Source of the DNA: Deltaproteobacteria bacterium | GTDB taxonomy: Bacteria; Desulfobacterota; DSM-4660; Desulfatiglandales; HGW-15 | Assembly (NCBI GenBank): GCA_020060215.1 | Contig: JAGVAP010000082.1 | Coordinates: 124,001-188,000 of the forward strand | Direction of reading: 5' to 3' | DNA length: 64,000 nt | Part shown: positions 8,304 to 15,210 of the stretch, piece after piece | Layout: every line of letters begins with the position of its first letter | How positions within the stretch are numbered: the first letter of the stretch is position 1 | Program-made: the position numbers and the translations under genes | The notes under the pieces: model-generated | Told to the model about the DNA's origin: nothing | The model's database searches: none | The model's input: only the letters and a program-made list of their open reading frames with translations

Positions 8304-8761
8304 TTTGAGCGTCCGCCCCCCGGTCCTTCGGAGCAGCGCGTACATTCCGATTCCCAGACAAGCCGCTTCTTGGGATCCTTTTCGATAAACTCCGCCAATA
8401 CCTTCAGCCTCCTCACGGTCTCGGGGCTGACCGCATGCTCGATCCGGCAGGCGTCCCGTGCAGCCGTGTCAGGGTCGAGATAAAGGACCTTCTCCAGAAA
8501 CTGCGTGAGGACCTCGTGGCGATGAATGACGGCGGTGGCGATCTTCTCCCCCTGGTGGGTGAGACGGATATAACCGTAAGGCTCCTGCTGGACAAGATCC
8601 TTTCTCTTGAGATTCTTGAGCACACCGACCACGCTTGCGTTGGTGACCTGTAAACGCTCCGCGATGCTCTTGACCCGGGCGATACCCTTTTCACTGCAGA
8701 GATGAAAAATAGCGGTCAAGTAGTCTTCCATCTTGGAGCTCACCTTCGCCTTCTGGCCCAT
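8300..8761 (-). CDS. DtxR/MntR-family metal-dependent regulator
   Basis: A 153-residue metalloregulator. The N-terminal winged helix (SSKMEDYLTAIFHLCSEKGIARVKSIAERL then VTNASVVGVLKNLKRKDLVQQEPYGYIRLT) is characteristic of DtxR/MntR/IdeR, and the dimerisation domain supplies metal ligands in HRHEVLTQFLEKVL, CRIEHAVSPET. There is no C-terminal SH3-like domain of its own; the separately encoded FeoA next door has that fold. The C-terminus has a CTRC pair. The ATG at 8761 follows GGGGG at a good distance; a TTG six bases upstream is the alternative. It probably represses its own operon: an inverted TTAGG repeat lies over the promoter. Confidence 0.88.
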   Translation of the reverse strand: MGQKAKVSSKMEDYLTAIFHLCSEKGIARVKSIAERLQVTNASVVGVLKNLKRKDLVQQEPYGYIRLTHQGEKIATAVIHRHEVLTQFLEKVLYLDPDTAARDACRIEHAVSPETVRRLKVLAEFIEKDPKKRLVWESECTRCSEGPGGGRSK

Positions 8762-8777
8762 GGGCAACCCCCAATTG

Positions 8778-8791
8778 TTAGGTGCGCCTAA
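8778..8791. promoter_or_regulatory. DtxR-type operator candidate (TTAGG-N4-CCTAA)
   Basis: A perfect inverted repeat of TTAGG spaced by four bases, matching the half-site of known DtxR/IdeR iron boxes (TTAGGTTAGSCTAACCTAA). It abuts the -10 element of the feo promoter on the leftward strand and would cover the transcription start, so an iron-loaded regulator bound here should block transcription. Confidence 0.7.
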
Positions 8792-8819
8792 GATAATACG
8801 GCCTAGGAAACTTTGTCAA
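8791..8819 (-). promoter_or_regulatory. Sigma70-type promoter of the regulator-feoAB operon
   Basis: Reading leftward: TTGACA (8819-8814), a 17-base spacer and TTATCT (8796-8791). The predicted start site lies within the adjacent TTAGG palindrome. Confidence 0.7.
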
Positions 8820-8897
8820 GAGGATCTAATTGTCGAAATCAATCCAGGAGACCCCGGCCTCCGGACCAAGCAAGGGTATTTTTTCACTATTTTTCCC

Positions 8898-8925
8898 TTG
8901 CATTAAACGAAAATCGGCTTATACT
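8898..8925 (+). promoter_or_regulatory. Sigma70-type promoter of the cold-shock gene
   Basis: TTGCAT (8898-8903), 16-base spacer, TATACT (8920-8925). It would produce a leader of about 110 nucleotides before the ATG at 9041, long in the manner of cspA-type mRNAs. Confidence 0.65.
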
Positions 8926-8939
8926 TGAATACATCAAAA

Positions 8940-8961
8940 AGGCCCCCGTTTCGAGGGGCTT
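8940..8961 (+). other. Leader hairpin of the cold-shock mRNA
   Basis: GCCCC (8942-8946) pairs with GGGGC (8955-8959) around an eight-base loop, with possible G-U and A-U extension. It would fold near the very 5' end of the mRNA. A role in temperature-dependent translation or stability is inferred by analogy only. Confidence 0.45.
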
Positions 8962-9040
8962 GTTCGTCCGAGTAAGGTCCATTTGTCATGAGTGGCCACC
9001 TGAGGTAAGACGAGAGTACAAGAGAAAGGAGGGTTCCACC

Positions 9041-9241
9041 ATGGCGAATGGTGTCGTGAAGTGGTTTAACGACCAAAAAGGGTACGGCTTTATCCAGCAG
9101 GAAAACGGTCCTGACGTATTCGTACATCATTCCGGGATTGCGGCCACCGGCTTTAAGTCCCTGAATGAAGGCGACCGGGTCACCTTTGACATCGAGCAAG
9201 GCAAAAAAGGCCCAGCTGCCGTCAACGTCAAAGTAGTCTAG
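9041..9241 (+). CDS. Cold-shock-domain protein (Csp)
   Basis: A 66-residue single cold-shock domain, an RNA/ssDNA chaperone of the cytoplasm. RNP1 is KGYGFIQ (residues 13-19) and RNP2 is DVFVHHS (about 25-31); the aromatic binding residues W8, F9, F17 and the histidine pair are intact. The ATG at 9041 follows AAAGGAGGG by eight bases; an in-frame opening to 8813 exists but the domain begins exactly at 9041. The gene is monocistronic, with a promoter at 8898 and an intrinsic terminator at 9267. Confidence 0.95.
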   Translation: MANGVVKWFNDQKGYGFIQQENGPDVFVHHSGIAATGFKSLNEGDRVTFDIEQGKKGPAAVNVKVV

Positions 9242-9266
9242 CCTGCCAGAGTCCAAACAACAAGAA

Positions 9267-9300
9267 GGTGCTCCGCTCTCGAGCCGGGCACCTTTTTTTT
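9267..9300 (+). terminator. Intrinsic terminator of the cold-shock gene
   Basis: GGTGC (9267-9271) pairs with GCACC (9288-9292), with an inner GCTC/GAGC stem, followed by eight T residues. Confidence 0.9.
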
Positions 9301-9331
9301 CTCTTTTTTACCGCAAAGGTGAAAACGTGTG

Positions 9332-10513
9332 CTAAGGCAGGATGAGCCCGCTCGGAGACTTCTCCTCTGCGGCTCTCTTCTCCTCCCCCTCCACGCTTCC
9401 GAGAAAATGGCTCAGGCTGTGGTCGAGCATATGCCTGAGGAAGTCGTTGGTCCTGAATTCGGAGTCCCGATGCTCCAGCGAGCGCGCGGCCCGGAGTGCA
9501 AGGATCGCGTAATCCTCTTCGCCGGCCTCGTGAAAGAGGTAGGCGGACTCCTCCAGCCTGGCCTTGAACACCGCTCTCATCTCGTCCGTGTAGATCCTTG
9601 AGAGAAACTCTTCCTTCAAGTCCAGGATGCGGGCCGTCTTCTGTTCCGGTGAGACGATGATCGGGCTCCGTTGGACCTTCATGATCTCTTCGACGAGAGG
9701 TTTGAGGGCATTCGGATCCGTAATCCAGGTTTCCATCCACTTGTGGCCGAGGAGTTTGTCGACCTGCGAGTCCGTGAGGTCGGCATCCGGTATGGACTCC
9801 GGGGGGATCCGCTCGTAGACGGGCGGCCGGCCGGGCAAGGAGACATTGGCGAGCAGCCATGGCCTCAGCTCCAGATAGTCTCCGGCTGAAGGGTTGAGCC
9901 CGGCCTTGCCTTTGGAGTATGCGGCCTCCAGCACGGCGGCCGCATGGGGGAGGGTGGTTTCAAGCAAGTCCTGCACATTCTGAAAAAAGACCTCCCTGAT
10001 CTCCTTTGCCCTTTTCTTGCTGTAGTGACCGAATACGAATTCCACCAGCCCCTTGAGGTCACTGACCACACCCATGCCGATGTCTACGCCCGCAGGATGC
10101 TTGGGGATGCTCAGGAGGACCGCCCGGTTCCCCAGCCCGTCCGGGGGACTGAGGTATGCGCTCGGCTCAGAAGGCCTCTCAGGCCGGACGCCAAGGGAGG
10201 GAGAGTCCCCTTCCCCCTTCTCCGGCAGTGCGATGCCGCGCTGCTTGAAACGGAACAGTGTCTTCCTGGCGGCCTTCTGCACCGCCTTTTGTGGAAAGGC
10301 TTCCCGGATCCCGAGCACTATGGCAGGAGCTGCTTTCTCGTCCGGGGGAACCCTCTCGAGAAAGGAGATTGCCGCCTGCGGCGTCTTCAGCCGATCCACG
10401 ACCGATGAGGGGGTCAAAAGGGAGACATCCTCGAGGAGAGCGTGGAGGAGCGCCTGTTCGTCCGGTGAGAGCGAACCTTCGGTAGTCTTCTTCTTTGGAT
10501 GCTTCTTGCCCAT
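9332..10513 (-). CDS. Hypothetical protein, 393 aa
   Basis: No family recognised. The protein is soluble, begins with a lysine-rich stretch (MGKKHPKKKTTEG) and has a helix-rich character: SPDEQALLHALLEDVSLL, GIREAFPQKAVQKAARKTLFRFKQRGI, VDIGMGVVSDLKGLVEFVFGHYSKKRAKEI in pieces. The last quarter (LDLKEEFLSRIYTDEMRAVFKARLEESAYLFHEAGEEDYAILALRAA) is consistent with an all-helical repeat domain. ATG 10513 is chosen over ATG 10531 because an AGGA lies before it. The leader of the rightward rnc gene begins within 220 bases on the other side. Confidence 0.5.
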   Translation of the reverse strand: MGKKHPKKKTTEGSLSPDEQALLHALLEDVSLLTPSSVVDRLKTPQAAISFLERVPPDEKAAPAIVLGIREAFPQKAVQKAARKTLFRFKQRGIALPEKGEGDSPSLGVRPERPSEPSAYLSPPDGLGNRAVLLSIPKHPAGVDIGMGVVSDLKGLVEFVFGHYSKKRAKEIREVFFQNVQDLLETTLPHAAAVLEAAYSKGKAGLNPSAGDYLELRPWLLANVSLPGRPPVYERIPPESIPDADLTDSQVDKLLGHKWMETWITDPNALKPLVEEIMKVQRSPIIVSPEQKTARILDLKEEFLSRIYTDEMRAVFKARLEESAYLFHEAGEEDYAILALRAARSLEHRDSEFRTNDFLRHMLDHSLSHFLGSVEGEEKRAAEEKSPSGLILP

Positions 10514-10730
10514 GTAAAGCGGAGTCCTCATTTACTGCATGGAGGAAAACCTGGTCCTGTGGCCCAAGTCAGAGCTGTTCGCTCGACGGTGGGCTATCTT
10601 CCGGGGTTTGTCCGCGCCATAGACTTCACCCTCCGGGGTGTCATCAAAGCGGCGCCTCTGATGCCGGTCTTCACTCAATTTATGGGGGTTCCGCTGAAAA
10701 AACAAGCTTGATGTTCCGATGTGGATTATC

Positions 10731-10760
10731 TTGACTAGGGGGCTGCAGCATCCATATATT
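10731..10760 (+). promoter_or_regulatory. Possible promoter of rnc
   Basis: TTGACT (10731-10736), an 18-base spacer and TATATT (10755-10760). Its start site would be only a few bases before the rnc ATG at 10770, so an mRNA made here would be nearly leaderless. Confidence 0.4.
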
Positions 10761-10769
10761 GAAAATCGT

Positions 10770-11474
10770 ATGAGAAATCTAAAGGATTTTGAAGAGAAAC
10801 TGGGCTATGCATTTGTTCGGCCCGAGCTGCTGGAGGAGGCGTTGTGCCATGCTTCCTACGCCCATGAGCAGGAGGGAACGGATGCCCGCGACAATGAGCG
10901 GCTGGAATTCCTGGGGGATGCTGTGTTGGACCTGGCGATCAGCCACCTTCTCATGCGGCTCTTCGGGTCGGCCCGGGAAGGCGATCTGTCCAAGTACCGG
11001 GCATCCGTCGTCAACGAGAAGGTCCTTTCACAGGTGGCCGGCGAGCTGGGCCTTGGAGAGGTCCTGCTCCTCGGCCGGGGAGAAGATCTCGGAGGGGGAA
11101 GGACAAAAGCCTCCATCCTGGCCGATGGTCTGGAAGCCCTGCTCGGGGCCGTTTACCTCGATGCCGGTTTCGATCGGACCATGGATATCGTCCAGTCCCT
11201 TTTCGATCCTCTGATCAAGAAGCTGGATTCACTGGAATCTACGGAAGACTACAAGAGCCTGCTGCAGGAGCACACCCAGAACATATACAAGGTGAGGCCC
11301 GAATACGTGGTCGTCCGCGAGAGCGGTCCCTCTCACGACAAGCTTTTTCGAGTCGCGATTTACCTCCGCGGCAAAGTCCTGGCCGAGGCCGAAGGCAAGA
11401 ACAAGAAAGAGGCCGAACAAAAGGCGGCAAGGGAGGCTTTCCATTGCGTGACTTCAGGGCCGGAAACCCTCTGA
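10770..11474 (+). CDS. rnc: Ribonuclease III
   Basis: Double-strand-specific endoribonuclease that processes rRNA precursors. The catalytic signature NERLEFLGDAVLDL is at residues 42-55 with E46, D50; the second acidic site is in DGLEALLGAVYLD (about 118-130). The dsRNA-binding domain occupies about 160-228 (DYKSLLQEHTQ ... KKEAEQKAAREAF). The ATG at 10770 gives the usual MRNLKDFEEKLGYAF opening; there is no clear Shine-Dalgarno, in keeping with a possibly leaderless message. The 3' end overlaps the next gene by 31 bases. The rnc-era association is widespread in bacteria. Confidence 0.95.
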   Translation: MRNLKDFEEKLGYAFVRPELLEEALCHASYAHEQEGTDARDNERLEFLGDAVLDLAISHLLMRLFGSAREGDLSKYRASVVNEKVLSQVAGELGLGEVLLLGRGEDLGGGRTKASILADGLEALLGAVYLDAGFDRTMDIVQSLFDPLIKKLDSLESTEDYKSLLQEHTQNIYKVRPEYVVVRESGPSHDKLFRVAIYLRGKVLAEAEGKNKKEAEQKAAREAFHCVTSGPETL

Positions 11475-12475
11475 TCATCCCGTTCTTCATCCCCAGCCAG
11501 GGGTGCCCGCACAGGTGCATCTTCTGCAGGCAGGAGACGATCGCCGCCCCGGGGCCGGTCGGGCTCCGTGGGCTGAAGGATGTGCTGGAGCAGGCGGTGC
11601 GCTCGCCGGGCTTCGATCCGCAAAGGGGTCCGGAGGTGGCGTTCTACGGCGGAACCTTTACCGGGCTCCCGGAGCGCGCCATGGCCGAACTCCTGGCTGC
11701 CGTGAAGGAGTACCTGGACAGCGGCGCGATCCGGTCGATCAGGGTTTCGACCCGCCCCGACGCCGTTCATGAAAAGACCCTGGAGCTCCTGAAACGCTCC
11801 GGGGTTGCAACTGTGGAGCTGGGTGCGCAGTCCATGGACAACAGGGTACTCGAACTCTCCGGAAGAGGTCATTCGGCCGAGGACACCGTCCGTTCCGTCG
11901 GTCTTCTCAAGAGATATGGCTTCAAGGTGGGGATCCAGCTGATGCCCGGACTCCCCGGCGACTCCGCGCAGACCTTCGTGAAGACCATAGACCGGGTGCG
12001 GGAGCTCCGCCCCGATATGGTCCGGCTCTACCCGACCCTCGTGATCCGGGGAACCGGGCTCGAGAGGGAATACACCGATGGTCGTTATCGTCCACTTTCC
12101 CTGGACGAGGCCCTGCGGCAGTGCGAAGAGGGCTGTGTCCGGTTCGAAGGAGACGGCATCCCCGTGATCAGGATAGGCATCCTGAACGGACCCTCTCTGG
12201 CGGAAAAAGGAGAACTCATCGCCGGACCGTGGCACCCGTCCTTTGGTTACCTGGTCAGGTGGAGGATCTACTGGAACCGGGTGGAGTCCTTCCTGCCCCG
12301 CCACGGGGAGGTCGCGCGGATCAGACTGCGGGTTCCCAGACGAGAGGTGCCGTTGATCCGGGGCTACAAGAACGAAGGGGTGAGACGGATCGAGGAGAAG
12401 ACCGGCGCAATGGTCATGGAGATCCGTCCGGACGATTCGCTCTCCGCGGGCGAGATCAAGGTAGACGGCATATGA
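11444..12475 (+). CDS. Elp3-like radical SAM protein
   Basis: A 343-residue radical SAM protein beginning at TTG 11444, seven bases after GGGAGG, inside the last codons of rnc. The [4Fe-4S] motif CPHRCIFC (CxxxCxxC) is at residues 22-29; GGTFTG and GAQSMDNRVLELSGRGHS match the Elp3-type radical SAM core (COG1243). The acetyltransferase domain of true Elp3 is absent. The C-terminal part (RVPRREVPLIRGYKNEGVRRIEEKTGAMVMEIR) is a small extra domain. Similar genes follow rnc in other anaerobes, which hints at an RNA-modification role, not proven. Its stop overlaps the era start by ATGA. Confidence 0.8.
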   Translation: MRDFRAGNPLIIPFFIPSQGCPHRCIFCRQETIAAPGPVGLRGLKDVLEQAVRSPGFDPQRGPEVAFYGGTFTGLPERAMAELLAAVKEYLDSGAIRSIRVSTRPDAVHEKTLELLKRSGVATVELGAQSMDNRVLELSGRGHSAEDTVRSVGLLKRYGFKVGIQLMPGLPGDSAQTFVKTIDRVRELRPDMVRLYPTLVIRGTGLEREYTDGRYRPLSLDEALRQCEEGCVRFEGDGIPVIRIGILNGPSLAEKGELIAGPWHPSFGYLVRWRIYWNRVESFLPRHGEVARIRLRVPRREVPLIRGYKNEGVRRIEEKTGAMVMEIRPDDSLSAGEIKVDGI

Positions 12476-13356
12476 CGTTCCACTCCGGGTTCATCGCCAT
12501 CGTAGGGCCCCCTAACGTGGGGAAGTCGACCCTGCTCAACAAGCTGCTGGGCAAGAAGGTGGCGATCGTCTCGAGGAAGCCCCAGACCACCCGCAATCGC
12601 ATCCTGGGTGTGCTCCATGGGGAGGGGTTCCAGATGGTCTTTCTGGATACCCCCGGGATCCACGGAGCGAGGACCTCCCTGCACAGGAGCATGGTCTCCT
12701 CCGCCGTCTCGGCGCTCAAGGAGGTGGATCTCGCGGTCGTGGTGATCGAAAGACACCGCCCGCACGATCCGGACATACCGCTGGTCCTCAGGAATCTCAA
12801 GCAGGCGGCCAAACCGGCGGTCCTGGTCATCAACAAGATAGACCTGGGTCCAAGGGAGCAGCTACTGCCGATCATCGACGAGTATCGGACCCTCTACCCG
12901 TTTGAGGACATTGTCCCCGTATCCGCGCTCACCGGCGAGGGACTCGGGGACCTGCAGGAGGTGCTGAGGGGGAAACTGAAGGAAGGGCCCACTTTCTTTC
13001 CGCAGGAGATCACGACCGACCAGTCGGAGACCTTTCTGGTCTCGGAGATCATCAGGGAGAAGGTCTATCTGCATACGGGCGACGAGATACCCTACGCCTC
13101 CGCGGTGACCGTGGAGCGCATCAATGAACCGGAAGACAGGGACCTCGTCGTCGTTTCCGCCCTCATTCACGTCGAGTCCAACAGCCAGAAGGGGATCCTG
13201 ATCGGCCATAAGGGCCAAATGATCAAGGCCATAGGCCAGGCCGCCAGACTGGAGCTGGAGAAGCTCTTCGGTATCCAGGTGTACCTGGACCTCACCGTGC
13301 GGGTCGAGAAGAACTGGAGCAAAAACCCCAAGGCGCTTCGCAGACTCGGTTACTAA
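12472..13356 (+). CDS. era: GTPase Era
   Basis: A 294-residue ribosome-assembly GTPase that binds the 3' end of 16S rRNA. G1 is GPPNVGKST (about residues 12-20), the switch region holds KPQTTRNRILGV, G3 is DTPG and G4 is NKID. The KH domain takes up roughly residues 200-290 and includes KGILIGHKGQMIKAIG. The ATG at 12472 overlaps the radical SAM stop; the frame is open further upstream but only out of phase with that gene. Last gene of the rnc operon, followed by a strong terminator. Confidence 0.96.
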   Translation: MTFHSGFIAIVGPPNVGKSTLLNKLLGKKVAIVSRKPQTTRNRILGVLHGEGFQMVFLDTPGIHGARTSLHRSMVSSAVSALKEVDLAVVVIERHRPHDPDIPLVLRNLKQAAKPAVLVINKIDLGPREQLLPIIDEYRTLYPFEDIVPVSALTGEGLGDLQEVLRGKLKEGPTFFPQEITTDQSETFLVSEIIREKVYLHTGDEIPYASAVTVERINEPEDRDLVVVSALIHVESNSQKGILIGHKGQMIKAIGQAARLELEKLFGIQVYLDLTVRVEKNWSKNPKALRRLGY

Positions 13357-13358
13357 AA

Positions 13359-13400
13359 AAGAAGAAACCAACCTGGGAGTGAGGTTGGTTTCTTCTTTTA
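13359..13400 (+). terminator. Strong intrinsic terminator after era
   Basis: A perfect 15-base-pair stem (AAGAAGAAACCAACC at 13359-13373, its complement at 13383-13397) with a nine-base loop and a run of T. Because the stem itself is flanked by A and T runs it may work in both directions. Confidence 0.9.
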
Positions 13401-13412
13401 GGAGGAAAGAGT

Positions 13413-13640
13413 ATGTTCGCTTTCGGGTATTGGTTATCGCAAGAACCCTGCCAGATCCCCGTGACAAGGTATATTTCTTTTAAATCACCGAAAAGACGAA
13501 CAGAAGAGGCTGTGGCATTACAGCGGTTCCGGCGGCCGATCCGGAGTCGGGTACAAGATCTTGTACCGCAAATCAGGATGACTCAGGATGTTTCTTGTAA
13601 CCATTGGAAAACAAGGGGAAAGAATGGTACAAAATCTTGA
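13413..13640 (+). CDS. Possible small basic ORF, 75 aa
   Basis: An ORF directly after the era terminator, with AGGAGG at 13400-13405 seven bases before its ATG. The peptide (MFAFGYWLSQEPCQIPVTRY...) is rich in Arg, Lys and Gln, has no recognisable domain and contains the two palindromes described separately. The good ribosome-binding site is the only positive argument; the codon use is not convincingly like its neighbours. It could be fortuitous. Confidence 0.2.
   Translation: MFAFGYWLSQEPCQIPVTRYISFKSPKRRTEEAVALQRFRRPIRSRVQDLVPQIRMTQDVSCNHWKTRGKNGTKS
13550..13567. promoter_or_regulatory. Perfect 18-bp palindrome (operator-like)
   Basis: GGTACAAGATCTTGTACC is its own reverse complement over all 18 bases. 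A near copy (16 of 18) lies 76 bases downstream. Perfect palindromes of this size outside genes are usually binding sites for dimeric regulators; the regulator is unknown. Confidence 0.5.
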
Positions 13641-13643
13641 ACC
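13626..13643. promoter_or_regulatory. Second copy of the 18-bp palindrome
   Basis: GGTACAAAATCTTGAACC differs from the copy at 13550 at two positions. It ends three bases before the stop codon of the leftward response-regulator gene. Confidence 0.45.
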
Positions 13644-13645
13644 CC

Positions 13646-15013
13646 CTAGAGAGAGATGTTGTACTTCCTCATCTTGTGCTGGATAAGGCTCTTGGTGATC
13701 CCCAGCATGTCGGCGGCATGGGACTGCACGTTGTTGCAGTGTTTCAGTGCCCTGCGGATCAGCTTCTCTTCGATGTTCTCAAGGGTGGCCTGCAGGGGGG
13801 CATCGAGGGGGATGAATCCGTCGACGCTCAGGGTCTCCGGCTTTTGTGAAAATTCAGGGGGGAGGTCATTCACCCCGATTTCCCGGTTCCCGGAATTCAG
13901 CACCACGGCCCTTTCCACCACGTTCTCCAGCTCCCTCACGTTCCCGGGCCAGGAGTAGCCGTAGATGGCCTTCCATGCATCGGGGCTGAGCTCGATCTTT
14001 CGCTCTCCCCCATCCTGCCGGTACTTCTCGATGAAATGGTTCACCAGGAGCCGGATGTCCTCCGTCCTCTCACGGAGCGGGGGAACCTCGATGTGGATGA
14101 CATTGAGACGGTAGTACAGATCCTCCCTGAATGTCCCCCTGTTCACGTCCTCCTTCAGGTTTCGGTTGGAGGCCGAGACCACCCGCACGTCCACTTTGAT
14201 GGTCTTGGTACCACCGACCCTCTCGAACTCCATCTCCTGGAGCACCCTGAGGAGTTTGACCTGGAGCGGCGGCGACATCTCTCCCACCTCATCCAGGAAA
14301 AGGGTCCCCTCGTCGGCCAGCTCGAACCTCCCCTTCTTCATGGCCACAGCGCCGGTAAACGCCCCCCTTTCGTGGCCGAAGAGCTCACTCTCGAGAAGGG
14401 TCTCGGTCAGCGCTCCGCAGTTGATGGAGATGAAGGGCCGCTCCCGTCGGGGGCCGTTGTAATGGATGGCCTTGGCAATGAGCTCCTTCCCGGTACCGGA
14501 CGGGCCCGTGATGAGGACGGAGGCCTTGGACCGGGCCACCTTGTCCACGAGATCATAGATCTGGCGCATGGGCTTGCTCTTCCCGACGATATTTCCGTAC
14601 TTGTAGCGGTCGGAAAGGGCCTGGCTGAGAAGACGGTTTTCTTTCAGAAGCCGGTAGTTCTCCAGGGCCTTCTGGATGGTCAGCTTGAGCTCCTCGTTCT
14701 CGAACGGTTTGGTGATATAGTCGTATGCCCCCTTCTTGATGGCTTCCACCGCCATCTCTATGGTGCCATAGGCGGTCATCATGATCACGGGGACTTCGGG
14801 TTTGATCTTCTTGACCTGTTCGAGGAGCTCCATGCCGCTCATGCCGGGCATCTTCATATCGGTGAGGAGAAGATCGATGTCCCCCTCCTGGATCATATGG
14901 GAGGCGGTGCGGCCGCTGTCGGATGTCACGATCTCGTAACCCTCCGATCCCAGCAAGGCCTCAAGGACCACCAGGTAGTTCTTCTCGTCGTCGACGATCA
15001 GTATGGTTTCCAT
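13646..15013 (-). CDS. Sigma54-dependent response regulator (NtrC family)
   Basis: A 455-residue enhancer-binding protein. The receiver domain (1-120) has the acidic pair D8-D9, phospho-acceptor D52 (LLLTDMKMPG) and K104-type lysine in YITKPFEN. The AAA+ domain (about 140-370) has Walker A GPSGTGKE, the sigma54-contact loop GAFTGA, and Walker B LFLDEVGEM. The C-terminal Fis-type helix-turn-helix is at about 410-455. All motifs for activating sigma54 promoters are intact. The sensor kinase immediately upstream, in the same direction, is the obvious partner; about 200 bases containing repeat B separate them. Confidence 0.93.
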   Translation of the reverse strand: METILIVDDEKNYLVVLEALLGSEGYEIVTSDSGRTASHMIQEGDIDLLLTDMKMPGMSGMELLEQVKKIKPEVPVIMMTAYGTIEMAVEAIKKGAYDYITKPFENEELKLTIQKALENYRLLKENRLLSQALSDRYKYGNIVGKSKPMRQIYDLVDKVARSKASVLITGPSGTGKELIAKAIHYNGPRRERPFISINCGALTETLLESELFGHERGAFTGAVAMKKGRFELADEGTLFLDEVGEMSPPLQVKLLRVLQEMEFERVGGTKTIKVDVRVVSASNRNLKEDVNRGTFREDLYYRLNVIHIEVPPLRERTEDIRLLVNHFIEKYRQDGGERKIELSPDAWKAIYGYSWPGNVRELENVVERAVVLNSGNREIGVNDLPPEFSQKPETLSVDGFIPLDAPLQATLENIEEKLIRRALKHCNNVQSHAADMLGITKSLIQHKMRKYNISL

Positions 15014-15026
15014 ATCTGAAATCTCT

Positions 15027-15201
15027 GGCCACTAAGACACAAAGACACCCTTAGTATGTCCATTGCAGAGTGTAGAATTTCCAATGATCGAGTGATAACC
15101 CGAGATCGGAATCCGCTCGGATTGCTGTTCACTTGGACATTGGACATTGGACATTCTGATCTGGACACTTTCCCTTCCTTGTCGTGGTGCCTTCGTGGCA
15201 G
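15027..15201. repeat. Repeat family B copy enclosing tandem TTGGACA units
   Basis: Outer arms GGCCACTAAGACACAAAGAC (15027-15046) and GTGGTGCCTTCGTGGCA (15183-15199) are related to repeat B. Inside, 15133-15156 holds tandem copies of TTGGACA. The element fills the gap between the sensor kinase and response-regulator genes. Confidence 0.6.
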
Positions 15202-15210
15202 GTTCTTTCA

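Noticed and set aside
10535..10620. Small ORF (MEENLVLWPKSELFARRW...) upstream of rnc
   Set aside because: Only 26 codons, with no ribosome-binding site or family resemblance; judged chance.
12121..12471. N-terminal extension of Era by 117 codons
   Set aside because: The extension lies within the radical SAM gene in another frame; Era begins normally at 12472.
14036..15019. Long rightward open frame opposite the response-regulator gene
   Set aside because: It is the antisense shadow of a clear NtrC-type protein; its translation is low-complexity Asp/Gly/His-rich with no domain.
15133..15156. CRISPR-like tandem repeats (TTGGACATTGGACATTGG)
   Set aside because: Unit length of about nine bases without spacers; it is a simple tandem repeat, also found in variant form near 49500 and 50030.
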